This document shows positions 27,605-38,562 of a stretch of 64,000 nucleotides of DNA, piece by piece. A program made the position numbers and the translations under genes. Under the pieces are notes generated by a model, which saw only the letters and a list, made by a program, of their open reading frames with translations, was not told the origin of the DNA and ran no database searches. The stretch is from positions 1,240,001 to 1,304,000 of the forward strand of contig CBDFMY010000003.1 in the NCBI GenBank assembly GCA_965249835.1, in the 5' to 3' direction. Positions within the stretch are counted from its first letter, which is position 1; each line of letters starts with the position of its first letter. The stretch comes from JAHRAW01 sp965249835. GTDB lineage: Bacteria > Pseudomonadota > Gammaproteobacteria > Arenicellales > Poriferihabitantaceae.

Positions 27605-28963
27605 ATGAAACTGAAATCTATTTTGCCGCTGCCGCTATTCCTGCTATTGAGCGGGTTGCTGTTTGGCAGCGTAACTTTCGCCGATGACACGAAATCTGGC
27701 GAGCAGCCGTTGCCGCTGGATGAACTGCGGTTATTCACCGAGGTGTTCGGAAAAATAAAAAGCGCATATGTCGACAAGGCAGATGATGAGACGCTGTTGC
27801 GGGATGCGATTCAGGGTATGCTGGCGGGGCTTGATCCACATTCGTTTTTTCTGGATGCGGAAGCGTTTCGCGAGATGCGGATGTCCAGCGAAGGAAAGTT
27901 CAACGGGCTTGGTCTGGAAATCGCCATTGAAGACGGGCTCATCCGGGTAATCGCGCCCATTGATGACACGCCGGCCCAGCGTGCCGGTATTCAGCCCGGC
28001 GACCTGATTATCATGCTGGACGGCGTGTCGGCACAGGGTATGGGGTTGCCGGATGCGCTGGAAGGCATGCGCGGCCCGCCGGGTTCGGAAGTGGTTCTGA
28101 CCATTTCCCGCGGCGACAACGAAGTGTTTGATGTTAAGTTGGTGCGCGCCCTCATCGAGGTGGCCGAGGTCAAAAGCGAAATGCTCGAAGCCGGATTCGG
28201 CTACATTCGCATCGCCAGTTTCCAGAACGACACCGGCGCGAACTTGCGCGATGGCATCGAACAACTGGAACAGCAAAACGGCGGCGCGCTCAAAGGTCTG
28301 GTGCTGGACTTGCGCAACAATCCCGGGGGCGTGTTGCATGGTGCGGCGGATGTCAGCGATGCGTTTCTCAACTCCGGGCTGATCGTATCCACCCGCGGGC
28401 GCAACGCCGATGCCAACCATAGTTTCCGCGCAACCAGCGATGACCTGATCGATGATGCGCCGGTGGTGGTGCTGGTCAATGGCGGTTCCGCATCGGCATC
28501 AGAAATCGTTGCCGGTGCGTTGCAGGATCACAAGCGTGCGATCATCATGGGAACGCGCACCTTCGGCAAGGGCTCGGTGCAGACTGTGATTCCTATCGAC
28601 AACGGCGGCGCATTGAAACTCACCACGGCGCGCTACTACACGCCATCCAACCGCTCAATTCAGGCGCGGGGCATCGTCCCCGACATCATCATTGAAGCGC
28701 GGGAGCCAGCCACAACCGAGCCGAGCGAGCGGGAAATCCGCGAGGCCGACCTGGCCGGTCATTTGCCAAACGACCGCGCCGGCGATGCCGCAGGCGATGA
28801 TAAAACCGACTCCTCGGATTTGGCGAAGCGGGAGACGCGGGCCAAGAGGGATTACCAGGTGGGCGAAGCACTTAACCTATTGAAGGGTATGAGTCTGGTG
28901 CGACTGCGCGGGCAAGAGGGCATTCAACCCGCCCCGGCGCCTGGCGTTTCCGGGGAAGGGTAG
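27605..28963 (+). CDS. C-terminal processing peptidase (CtpA-like, family S41)
   Basis: A 452-residue periplasmic serine protease: signal peptide MKLKSILPLPLFLLLSGLLF ending near FADD, a PDZ domain (DGLIRVIAPIDDTPAQRAGIQPGD), then the S41 core with LVNGGSASASEIVAGALQDHKR (catalytic Ser) and GTRTFGKGSVQT (catalytic Lys). Such proteases trim the C-termini of envelope proteins. ATG at 27605 gives the signal peptide. The last 80 residues are acidic and probably disordered. Confidence 0.93.
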   Translation: MKLKSILPLPLFLLLSGLLFGSVTFADDTKSGEQPLPLDELRLFTEVFGKIKSAYVDKADDETLLRDAIQGMLAGLDPHSFFLDAEAFREMRMSSEGKFNGLGLEIAIEDGLIRVIAPIDDTPAQRAGIQPGDLIIMLDGVSAQGMGLPDALEGMRGPPGSEVVLTISRGDNEVFDVKLVRALIEVAEVKSEMLEAGFGYIRIASFQNDTGANLRDGIEQLEQQNGGALKGLVLDLRNNPGGVLHGAADVSDAFLNSGLIVSTRGRNADANHSFRATSDDLIDDAPVVVLVNGGSASASEIVAGALQDHKRAIIMGTRTFGKGSVQTVIPIDNGGALKLTTARYYTPSNRSIQARGIVPDIIIEAREPATTEPSEREIREADLAGHLPNDRAGDAAGDDKTDSSDLAKRETRAKRDYQVGEALNLLKGMSLVRLRGQEGIQPAPAPGVSGEG

Positions 28964-28981
28964 TCGGCGGCAATCTTTCGA

Positions 28982-29248
28982 TCAGGGTGGGCTTTTACTG
29001 CGTGCCGCCGATTGCGCTTTGCGTCCTTGTCGGCGGCGGCGAAACCACAACACGATGGACAGGTAGCCGCGTCGCGCCCAGATAAAATCCAGAGACAGCA
29101 CCAGCAGTCCGAGGGGCACCATCCAGAATCCGAGAATCGGCAGGGCTCCCAGCAGCCCGCCCAGTATCAACAGAATTCCGAAGATGATTCGCACGGTTGA
29201 TGGCATCGACCGGAATGGTCGTATGATGAGTTTCAGGCGGCGGTGCAA
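28982..29248 (-). CDS. Small two-helix membrane protein
   Basis: An 88-residue protein with two close hydrophobic helices (VRIIFGILLILGGLLGALPILGF and VPLGLLVLSLDF) and a strongly basic tail (RRRRQGRKAQ). This pattern recurs in uncharacterised proteobacterial membrane proteins with an LGFWMLPLGL motif. The start is a TTG with GGAG upstream; an ATG at 29206 would also keep both helices. Role unknown. Confidence 0.65.
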   Translation of the reverse strand: MHRRLKLIIRPFRSMPSTVRIIFGILLILGGLLGALPILGFWMVPLGLLVLSLDFIWARRGYLSIVLWFRRRRQGRKAQSAARSKSPP

Positions 29249-29338
29249 CTGCGGGAGTTCTCCAGTATGGTTGGCTGCGCTATGATTGCGATTGGCGAAT
29301 GATGCTTTTTCATGATGCTTTGACGGGTTCCGAATGTT

Positions 29339-30169
29339 ATGCGCTACGAGTTCACAAAAATGCAGTCCCTCGGCAACGATTTTATCGTATTTGACGGCGT
29401 GTCCGATGAATTAAATGTGACTTCACAAATCGCTCGTCGCCTCGCTGACCGGCATTTCGGCATCGGTTGCGATCAGGTTCTGCTGGTGCAGCCCGACCAC
29501 GATGGTGCCGGAGAATTTCTGTTCAGGATTTTCAATCACGATGGCAGCGAAGTGGAGCAATGCGGCAACGGTGCTCGTTGTCTCGCCCGTTTTCTGTCTG
29601 ACCGCGGGCTGGCAACGGCTCCGACGATTCGGGCGCGAACCGAAACGCAAACCCTGACGCTGACTTTGAACGACGATGAGTCGGTCACGGTGGCCATGGG
29701 CGTGCCGGAGTTCACCCCGTCTAACATCCCGTTCCACGCCGAGCGTGCGGCGGACACCTACAGACTGGACTTGAATGGCGTTGACGCGGAAATTTCCGCG
29801 CTCGCGATTGGCAATCCGCACGCGGTGCGGCGCGTGGAAGACATCGCCCGGGCGCCGGTGGCGAGCGACGGGCCGCTGATGGAAAATCATCCACGCTTTC
29901 CGGCACGGGTCAACGCCGGTTTTATGCAAGTCGTCGCCCGCAATCACATCCGGCTGCGCGTGCACGAGCGCGGCGTCGGCGAGACCCTGGGCTGCGGCAG
30001 CGGTGCCTGCGCGGCGGTGGCCACCGGAGTCAATCTCGGTTGGCTCGACCACCGCGTGAAAGTGTCGCTACCCGGCGGCGATGCCGAGGTGGAATGGCAA
30101 GGGCGCGGCCATCCGATTTTCCTGACCGGCACCGCCCACACCGTTTTTTGCGGCGGCATTGATTGGTAA
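29339..30169 (+). CDS. dapF: Diaminopimelate epimerase
   Basis: A 276-residue PLP-independent epimerase converting LL- to meso-diaminopimelate for lysine and peptidoglycan. The two catalytic cysteines lie in EQCGNGARC and LGCGSGAC, and the substrate loop is MQSLGNDFIVFD. It starts the dapF-DUF484-xerC cluster. Confidence 0.96.
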   Translation: MRYEFTKMQSLGNDFIVFDGVSDELNVTSQIARRLADRHFGIGCDQVLLVQPDHDGAGEFLFRIFNHDGSEVEQCGNGARCLARFLSDRGLATAPTIRARTETQTLTLTLNDDESVTVAMGVPEFTPSNIPFHAERAADTYRLDLNGVDAEISALAIGNPHAVRRVEDIARAPVASDGPLMENHPRFPARVNAGFMQVVARNHIRLRVHERGVGETLGCGSGACAAVATGVNLGWLDHRVKVSLPGGDAEVEWQGRGHPIFLTGTAHTVFCGGIDW

Positions 30170-30216
30170 AAATCAGTACAATCAACCGGCCCAATCAACC
30201 GACCCGTCCTCCACCC

Positions 30217-30912
30217 ATGCCCAAATCCCGGGAAGTTGCGGATTACCTCAAGGCGCATCCTGAATTCTTTGCCGAGTATCCGGATTTGCTCGCCGCCAAC
30301 CTGCCGGCGGCAGCGGATGCCGTGCCTGCGCATAAACGCATTCACGAGCGGCAGGTGCAGGCGTTGCGCGAGCGTAATCATCGCCAGCAAGCGCGGTTTG
30401 ACCAGGTGTTGGACACCGCTCGAAGCAATCAGGATCTTGACTTCGGATTGCATCAAATCGCGGTTGCCTTGTTGAACCCGGATGATATGGATGCCAAAGA
30501 CCCGACCGCGCCCGGAGCACTGGTGAAGTCCCGGTTTGATATGGATGAGGTGGCGATTTTTCTATCGGCCCCATTATCTACCAAGGCGAACGCGAAAAAA
30601 TCCGGGCAAAAAACCAAACAAAAAATACCTGACGCGCAGGTGGACTACGAGCGACTCAGCCAACGCGTGGAACATCTCGGCAGCGTTTGCGATGACCGGG
30701 TGTCGAGCCAATTGGGCACGGCGTTGTTTCCGGATGCCGCCGCCATCGCCTCGTGCGCTTTCGTCCCCATCACCCACCAACAAAAACTATACGGCGTGAT
30801 GGTGCTCGGCTCCGCCGACCGCGAACGCTTCCAACCCGACATGGGGGTGCTGATTCTCGACCGCCTCGGGCAATTGCTCGGTGCTTATCTGGCCGGACGC
30901 GGCTTGGTCTAA
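30217..30912 (+). CDS. DUF484 family protein
   Basis: A 231-residue DUF484 protein. It begins with VADYLKAHPEFFAEYPDLLA and a basic helix RQVQALRERNHRQQARFDQVL; the C-terminal GAF-like part contains ALFPDAAAIASCAFVPI and ADRERFQPDMGVLILDRL. No catalytic function is known. The ATG at 30217 is preferred over 30163, which overlaps dapF. It sits between dapF and xerC, as in other gammaproteobacteria. Confidence 0.9.
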   Translation: MPKSREVADYLKAHPEFFAEYPDLLAANLPAAADAVPAHKRIHERQVQALRERNHRQQARFDQVLDTARSNQDLDFGLHQIAVALLNPDDMDAKDPTAPGALVKSRFDMDEVAIFLSAPLSTKANAKKSGQKTKQKIPDAQVDYERLSQRVEHLGSVCDDRVSSQLGTALFPDAAAIASCAFVPITHQQKLYGVMVLGSADRERFQPDMGVLILDRLGQLLGAYLAGRGLV

Positions 30913-30943
30913 GCGCGTCTCGAATGACTTGAACCAGTCAAAC

Positions 30944-31837
30944 ATGCAACCCACCGACCCCGTGCGTGAATTTCTTGCGCACCTCGCGCGCCATCGGCGG
31001 CTGTCTCCCCACACCGTGAATGCCTATCGCCGCGACCTTGGGCGGCTGGCTACGTTTGTCGAGACTGCCGCCGCCGGAAGTTGGCGCGATTTGTCCGCCA
31101 AACAAGCGCGTGCGTTTCCGGCAAAGTTGCATCAGTCGGGGCTATCCGGGCGTAGCATCGCGCGTATGTTGTCCGCCGCCCGGACGTTTTACCGCCATCT
31201 GATTAAAACCGGGGATGCCGCCTCCAACCCCTTTGATGGAATCAGTGCACCGAAGTCGGGACGCAGATTGCCGGCGACCCTGAGCGTCGACCAGTTGGAT
31301 GCGTTACTGGAGCAACACGATGGCAGCGTGTTGTCTATCCGCGACCGCGCCATGCTGGAACTTTTTTATTCCTCCGGACTGCGCTTGTCCGAGTTGGTAG
31401 CGTTGGATGAAACCGCCATTGATTTCCAACAAAATCAAGTTATCGTCACTGGCAAAGGCAACAAGCAACGCATCGTTCCGGTCGGGCGCAAAGCCGCGCA
31501 CGCGGTTTCGGAATGGTTGCCATGTCGCGCATCCATCGCCGCACCCGGCGAGGTCGCGCTATTCGTCAACAACAACGGCGCACGACTCGGCGCGCGCGGA
31601 ATTCAATATCGACTTAATCGGTGGGCGAAACAACACGGTCTCGGGCAACGCTTGCACCCGCACATGCTGCGTCATTCCTTCGCCAGCCATGTGCTCGCTT
31701 CCAGCGGCGATTTGCGTGCGGTGCAGGAAATGCTCGGACACGCCGACATCGCCACCACCCAGATTTACACCCATCTCAATTTCCAGCATCTTGCCAGGGT
31801 TTATGATAAGGCGCATCCACGCGCACGCAAGAAGTGA
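30944..31837 (+). CDS. xerC: Tyrosine recombinase XerC
   Basis: A 297-residue site-specific recombinase that resolves chromosome dimers at dif with XerD. The N-terminal SAM-like domain is followed by the catalytic domain with SSGLRLSELVALD (Arg I), TGKGNKQR (Lys), HMLRHSFASH (His-Arg), LGHADIATTQIY (His and Tyr nucleophile). The ATG at 30944 gives the standard N-terminus DPVREFLAHLARHRRLS. Position after dapF-DUF484 supports XerC rather than a phage integrase. Confidence 0.95.
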   Translation: MQPTDPVREFLAHLARHRRLSPHTVNAYRRDLGRLATFVETAAAGSWRDLSAKQARAFPAKLHQSGLSGRSIARMLSAARTFYRHLIKTGDAASNPFDGISAPKSGRRLPATLSVDQLDALLEQHDGSVLSIRDRAMLELFYSSGLRLSELVALDETAIDFQQNQVIVTGKGNKQRIVPVGRKAAHAVSEWLPCRASIAAPGEVALFVNNNGARLGARGIQYRLNRWAKQHGLGQRLHPHMLRHSFASHVLASSGDLRAVQEMLGHADIATTQIYTHLNFQHLARVYDKAHPRARKK

Positions 31838-32022
31838 CGCTGCCCCATTTTTATTATGGTCGCAATGCTGTGTTGTGGTGCGTTGCGTTGCCGTTACTAC
31901 AAACCATCATTGCCCATCATTGCCATGGGCGAACATCGTGCGATAAACTGCGCACGATTTTTTGCCCCGGTTTTGACGGATAATCGCGGGTGACTTTTAC
32001 CTTTTTCTTCGGAGCATAGTTA

Positions 32023-34035
<2,013 letters not shown>

Positions 34036-34067
34036 GTTGAGAAAATCGCAATGTGGAGAGATTTGTC

Positions 34068-34535
34068 ATGACAGGAAAAATTATCAACCACCACTACACC
34101 GAATGCGGATTGCCGAATGTGTGGATTCGGTGTCGTCAGATAATTGATGATGCCGGAGAAAAGGCAATCATCATTTCCAATATCGGGAGTTTGCATAAAT
34201 CAATCGCACACAAAATCGTAGTCGCCGATGGCGCTTTGACTGGTGCGGAAATAAAATTTCTGCGCTCCGAGATGGGTTGGACGCAAGCACAACTGGCCGA
34301 GATTGTGCACTGCCAACGGCTGACCATTTCCCGCTGGGAGAACGGCGAAAGCACAATCAACGGCGCGGCCGATTCATTCATCCGCATGCTGGCGATCGAT
34401 AAACTAAAACTCAACAAACTCGCCGCGGAAAAGATCAGCCGCAAGTATAAAAATGTGAGTAACGAGAAATCTCGGAAGAAAATACCTATTCAAATCGGCG
34501 GAGTAAATGTAGCGCGTTGTCGGTTGGCGGCTTAA
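34068..34535 (+). CDS. HTH (Cro/C1-type) regulator, MqsA/YgiT-like C-terminal domain
   Basis: A 155-residue protein. The C-terminal part has LTGAEIKFLRSEMGWTQAQLAEI and LTISRWENGE, the helix-turn-helix pattern of MqsA/YgiT-type antitoxins and related regulators; the N-terminal half is not recognised and lacks the MqsA zinc cysteines. The ATG at 34068 has GGAGAG upstream. No toxin gene is directly adjacent. The gene is flanked by exact 37-bp copies of the hppA end, so it appears to be part of a 555-bp inserted unit. Confidence 0.8.
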   Translation: MTGKIINHHYTECGLPNVWIRCRQIIDDAGEKAIIISNIGSLHKSIAHKIVVADGALTGAEIKFLRSEMGWTQAQLAEIVHCQRLTISRWENGESTINGAADSFIRMLAIDKLKLNKLAAEKISRKYKNVSNEKSRKKIPIQIGGVNVARCRLAA

Positions 34536-34554
34536 GGATTAGTTGCGTGGAGTA

Positions 34555-34591
34555 GCGATTGTCAGTTTGGTGATTGCGCCGTTGTTGTAGG
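34555..34591 (+). repeat. 37-bp direct repeat, copy 2
   Basis: Exact duplicate of 34000-34036, the hppA 3' end including the stop codon. It lies 19 bp after the HTH gene and is not attached to any hppA body, so it marks the downstream edge of the inserted unit. Confidence 0.95.
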
Positions 34592-34667
34592 CGGGGTTAC
34601 ATCATCTTTGATTTTCTGCTAATGTTTCCGTACGTAATATCAGCATTTCACCCATTGGAGATTCAAC

Positions 34668-34844
34668 ATGTTTTCCTTGTTTAAGAAAAAGCCAACAACG
34701 AGCAGTGCTCTTTCAGAGTTCATGCGCAATGCTTCTTCGCGGGAAAAAAAACGCGCGTTCAAAAAAATTATCGAAGAGTCAATCAAAGAACAGCAGAAAA
34801 TCATCGATATGGCAGATCAGATGGATGCCGAAAAGCGCGCATGA
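34668..34844 (+). CDS. 58-residue protein upstream of zeta toxin, candidate antitoxin
   Basis: A small charged, mostly helical protein starting MFSLFKKKPTTSSALSEFM, with basic REKKRAFKKIIEES and a C-terminal QKIIDMADQMDAEKRA. The ATG has a good GGAG site 8 bp upstream. It ends 65 bp before the zeta-toxin gene on the same strand, the position expected of an antitoxin. It does not resemble classical epsilon antitoxin; the role is inferred from position and size. Confidence 0.6.
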   Translation: MFSLFKKKPTTSSALSEFMRNASSREKKRAFKKIIEESIKEQQKIIDMADQMDAEKRA

Positions 34845-34909
34845 TTTTCTCGTTGCGTTGACGGTTCAGGGAATATAGCCGACAACACCAGACACATGGA
34901 CGATGGATA

Positions 34910-35608
34910 ATGGATAACGCCGAAGCGATTACTGCCCGGGCGGTGCAGTTCGCCAAAGATAATTGCAAGGAAATTACCCGACGGGCGATAGCAGGGTTTT
35001 CGCAGGAAAGTGATCCTGTTTCTATTTTTATGGCGGGTTCGCCCGGGGCAGGTAAAACCGAGGCTTCAAAAAAACTATTAAAAAACCATGGTGATATATT
35101 GCGCATTGACGCTGACGAGTTACGCGAACATTTCAGGGAATGTGGTTACGATGGAAAAAATTCACATCTTTTTCAGAAAGCCGCGACCAGATTAGTGCAT
35201 GAAATACATGACGCTGCCTTAAAAAGTAAAATCAGTTTTTTACTCGATGGCACTTTCGCCGGCGAACCCATGGCGAGACAAAATATTCAAAGGTCATTGA
35301 AACGAGACCGAGATGTATTTGTTTTGTTTGTGTATCAATCCCCATTGACTGCATGGGTTTTTGTGCAAAAACGCGAAAAGGTGGAAGGACGACGCATACA
35401 ACCACAAGATTTCGCGGAAAAGTTTTGCGCATCAAGAAAAGTGGTGAACAAGATGAAGGCGGAGTTTGGAAATAAAATTGAATTGTCGCTGGTGCAGAAA
35501 AACATTGACGGCACCAACAAAATTTTTAAAGAGAGCATTCAACGAATCGATGATCATATTCCAGAAAAATACAGCGAAGAGCAAATACTGAAAGAAATTT
35601 TGGGTTAG
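34910..35608 (+). CDS. Zeta-toxin family kinase
   Basis: A 232-residue P-loop protein with Walker A GSPGAGKT (43-50), followed by ILRIDADELREHF, a zeta-like substrate region, and SFLLDGTFA. Zeta toxins phosphorylate UDP-N-acetylglucosamine and block wall synthesis; related proteins act on other small molecules. AT-rich relative to the flanking metabolic genes. It is followed 14 bp later by a DUF4268 gene on the same strand. Confidence 0.85.
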   Translation: MDNAEAITARAVQFAKDNCKEITRRAIAGFSQESDPVSIFMAGSPGAGKTEASKKLLKNHGDILRIDADELREHFRECGYDGKNSHLFQKAATRLVHEIHDAALKSKISFLLDGTFAGEPMARQNIQRSLKRDRDVFVLFVYQSPLTAWVFVQKREKVEGRRIQPQDFAEKFCASRKVVNKMKAEFGNKIELSLVQKNIDGTNKIFKESIQRIDDHIPEKYSEEQILKEILG

Positions 35609-35622
35609 CGAGACTGATTATT

Positions 35623-36585
35623 ATGAACACAAAAATTGGGAAAATCCGCAAGGTTGCTTTGCGCGAACTCTGGAAAAGGGAGGATACAAACTTTACCCAG
35701 TGGCTCGAAGAAAACATCGATTACCTGACCGATGTCATTGGTTTCAATATCACCGTTGAATCGCGGGAAAAGAAGGTCGGGCCGTTCAGTGTTGATTTAT
35801 ATGGCGAGGACGATAATGGCGATAAAGTCATTATCGAAAATCAACTGGAAAAAACAGATCACACTCATCTCGGGCAAATACTTACTTACCTGACAAACCT
35901 TGAGGCAAAGACCGCAATCTGGATTTCGAGCGATCCCGTTGAAGAGCATAAGAAAGCAATTGAGTGGTTAAATGAAACGACCCCGGACGATATTTCTTTT
36001 TACTTGATACAACTGGAGGTTATAAAAATCGATGGCGAATCGGTGGCAGCACCTTTGTTCACTGTTATCAAGAAACCGAATATTGAAACTAAACAAATTG
36101 GGGATGAAAAAAAGAAATCCTCACATCGGCATACTTTGCTTTACAAATTTTGGGAGCAATTTATTGGAAAAATAAATGAAAAAAGTCCTATTTATCAAAA
36201 TATCAGTCCAGGGAAGAACCATTGGCTACCAGTATCGCTTGGCATGAGTGGGGTAAGTATGAATCTGGTTGTGTCCAACAGACAAGCACGGGCGGAAATT
36301 TACATTGACACAGGAGACAAGGAGAAAAACGAAATCATATTTGATTTTTTCTTTGACAAAAAAGAGCAGATTGAATCTGATTTTGCGGACAAATTAAACT
36401 GGAAAAAATTGGAAAATAATCAGGCTTCCAAGGTTGAACATCAATTAAATAATGTCAGCTTTTCCAACGAAGAAGACTGGAACAAAATGACTGATTTTTT
36501 GATTGATTGTGCCATCATAATGCATCAGGCATTTCAGAAACATATACCGGAAATAAAGGAAAAACTAAAAACCGGCGTGGCGTAA
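35623..36585 (+). CDS. DUF4268 protein with N-terminal PD-(D/E)XK-like nuclease fold
   Basis: A 320-residue protein. Residues about 45-90 (GPFSVDLYGEDDNGDKVIIENQLEKTDHTHLGQ, given in part) show the D...E-x-Q pattern of PD-(D/E)XK nuclease-like domains, followed by GQILTYLTNLEAKTAIWIS. The C-terminal half, with FWEQFIGKI and EIYIDTGDKEKNEIIFDFF, matches DUF4268. Such proteins often sit among defence genes. AT-rich, close behind the zeta gene, so probably acquired together. Activity is not shown. Confidence 0.78.
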   Translation: MNTKIGKIRKVALRELWKREDTNFTQWLEENIDYLTDVIGFNITVESREKKVGPFSVDLYGEDDNGDKVIIENQLEKTDHTHLGQILTYLTNLEAKTAIWISSDPVEEHKKAIEWLNETTPDDISFYLIQLEVIKIDGESVAAPLFTVIKKPNIETKQIGDEKKKSSHRHTLLYKFWEQFIGKINEKSPIYQNISPGKNHWLPVSLGMSGVSMNLVVSNRQARAEIYIDTGDKEKNEIIFDFFFDKKEQIESDFADKLNWKKLENNQASKVEHQLNNVSFSNEEDWNKMTDFLIDCAIIMHQAFQKHIPEIKEKLKTGVA

Positions 36586-36601
36586 TTTTCATTGCACATT
36601 T

Positions 36602-36790
36602 TCACAACTCTTCCCCAACCACAAAATCAAAAACTCGATTCAACTCCAGCTCCACAATCAAATCATCCGCCGCTTTCCGACCATGTTCGCGCACGACTTC
36701 GGCGAGAATCAGTTTGGCCGAGTGGCGGTTATACGAGCCGCCGAAATCGACTTGCACCTGCAACAACTCGCGCGCTTTATTCAGCGTCAT
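36602..36790 (-). CDS. Small protein coupled to pfp, function unknown
   Basis: A 62-residue soluble protein (MTLNKARELLQVQVDFGGSY onwards) whose ATG overlaps the pfp TGA by 4 bp, indicating translational coupling. It is acidic and probably helical near the C-terminus. No family is recognised. GC content and coupling support a real gene. Confidence 0.6.
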   Translation of the reverse strand: MTLNKARELLQVQVDFGGSYNRHSAKLILAEVVREHGRKAADDLIVELELNRVFDFVVGEEL

Positions 36791-38040
36791 AACTTAAATA
36801 CCGATGTTAGTTTTTTGGGTACCGGCGTGTTTTTTAATTGCACATAATCCGGCAAACTATTTTTATACGGCGGATAATCTTCGCCCCGCATCAACGGCGC
36901 GAGGTATGCGCGACATTTGCGCGTGATGCCAAAACCATCTTTGTCGATAAAACTTCGCGGCATCATTTTTTCCACATTGGCAACGCGCCCCAGCTTGGCG
37001 GCGCCGATCTTCCAGCGATAGGGTTTGTTGCCGGTGCGCACGATGGTCGGCATCACCGCGTTATCGCCGGCCAGCGCCATTTTCACCGCGGCCTTGCCGA
37101 CCGCGTATGCTTGCTCCACATCGGTTTTTGAGGCGATATGCCGCGCCGAGCGTTGCATATAATCCGCCACCGCCCAATGAAATTTGTAACCCAAATCTTG
37201 TTTGACCATATTGGCCACAACCGGCGCGACGCCACCTAACTGCGCGTGGCCAAAGGCGTCCACCAAGCCCTGATCGGAGAGAAGCCGGTCGCGCCGGTCG
37301 CGCACACCTTCGGAGACGACGATGGAAACATAGCCGTGTTCGCGTACCATGCGTTTCACTCGCGTCATGAATTTTTTTCGATGGAACGGAATCTCCGGGA
37401 ACAACACGATAATCGGAATTTCGATGTCGTCGTCCGCCGCCATCGCGCCGGCCGCGGCGATCCATCCGGCGTGTCGCCCCATGACTTCCAGCACAAAAAC
37501 TTTGGTCGAAGTTTTTGCCATGGCGGCGACATCAAAACTCGCTTCGCGCACCGACACGGCGATGTATTTCGCCACCGAACCGAAGCCCGGACAGTTGTCG
37601 GTGATGGGCAAATCGTTATCCACGGTTTTTGGAATGTGAATCGCTTGTAGCGGATATTTCATGCGGCGTGATAATCGCGAAATTTTCAGGCAGGTGTCGG
37701 CGGAATCGCCGCCGCCGTTGTAAAGAAAATAACCAATGTCGTGCGCCGCAAATACTTCAATCAATCGCGCATACTCGCGCTCGCTTTCGCTTTGCAATTT
37801 ATAACGGCACGAACCGAATGCGCCGGACGGCGTGTGGCGCAGTTTGCGAATCACGGCGGCGCTGATGCGTGATGTGTCGATCAAGTCTTCGGTGAGTGCG
37901 CCGATGATACCATCGCGCCCGGCAAACACTTTGCCGATTTTGTTTTTATGTTTACGTGCGGTTTCAATCACGCCGGCGGCGCTGGCGTTAATCACCGCCG
38001 TGACCCCGCCGGACTGCGCGTAAAAAATATTTCTTTTCAT
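36787..38040 (-). CDS. pfp: Pyrophosphate-dependent 6-phosphofructokinase
   Basis: A 417-residue phosphofructokinase. PKTVDND at the substrate site has the Lys that marks PPi-using enzymes (ATP enzymes have PGTIDND), and NGGGDSADT corresponds to the GGDDS/GGNDS loop. Other sites are SGGVTAVINASAAG, VMGRHAGWIA and PTIVRTG. It reversibly converts fructose 6-phosphate plus PPi to fructose 1,6-bisphosphate and phosphate and may also work in the Calvin cycle. It sits in a three-gene coupled operon and converges on the hppA-zeta-DUF4268 block. Confidence 0.92.
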   Translation of the reverse strand: MKRNIFYAQSGGVTAVINASAAGVIETARKHKNKIGKVFAGRDGIIGALTEDLIDTSRISAAVIRKLRHTPSGAFGSCRYKLQSESEREYARLIEVFAAHDIGYFLYNGGGDSADTCLKISRLSRRMKYPLQAIHIPKTVDNDLPITDNCPGFGSVAKYIAVSVREASFDVAAMAKTSTKVFVLEVMGRHAGWIAAAGAMAADDDIEIPIIVLFPEIPFHRKKFMTRVKRMVREHGYVSIVVSEGVRDRRDRLLSDQGLVDAFGHAQLGGVAPVVANMVKQDLGYKFHWAVADYMQRSARHIASKTDVEQAYAVGKAAVKMALAGDNAVMPTIVRTGNKPYRWKIGAAKLGRVANVEKMMPRSFIDKDGFGITRKCRAYLAPLMRGEDYPPYKNSLPDYVQLKNTPVPKKLTSVFKL

Positions 38041-38432
38041 GATTTTATGGATGCGCCGGTGCTACCGGAATCCACGCCGTGCCGCTCGCGCTCGTGGTCG
38101 GCTTGAGTTTGCAACACCGCGGCGACGCACTCATCAAGGTTGTCGTATTCATCGATTCCGGTGCCGTATTGTTCGTGCGGCGTATAGAAAAATTGCGTGC
38201 GATAACGTGTCGCGTCAATCTTGATCACCACAAAATTTGCATCACGCGCATGCCAATATACGGTCGGGCAACTGGTCGCGCCGGCATCATCAGGCGCGTC
38301 ATCACGCTCGTCGTCATGCTCGTCCAGCAGCAATTCGCAATCGGCCAATTCAATTTCCACTGCCTGTTTATACCGCTGCATCAACATCTCGCGGATGATG
38401 TGAATTTCGGTGTCGGTAAACTCAGATGACAT
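38037..38432 (-). CDS. Acidic hypothetical protein, first gene of the pfp operon
   Basis: A 131-residue acidic protein from the ATG at 38432 (MSSEFTDTEIHIIREM). It has a run of Asp/Glu (DEHDDERDDAPDD) and a C-terminal beta-like segment with VYWHARDANFVVIKIDATRYRTQFFYT. The end overlaps the pfp ATG by 4 bp. The frame stays open to 38525, but the extension is basic and crosses the divergent promoter. Family not recognised. Confidence 0.65.
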   Translation of the reverse strand: MSSEFTDTEIHIIREMLMQRYKQAVEIELADCELLLDEHDDERDDAPDDAGATSCPTVYWHARDANFVVIKIDATRYRTQFFYTPHEQYGTGIDEYDNLDECVAAVLQTQADHERERHGVDSGSTGASIKS

Positions 38433-38562
38433 GTTCGGATGCCGTGATGACCGGGAAAAATTTACGAGAGCAGATTTTACAATAATTTTTGCGATGCGGG
38501 TGAAGCGCATGGCGTGATATGGCATAAAATATCAGGGCATAAATGGAGAATGAAAAAGGCAA

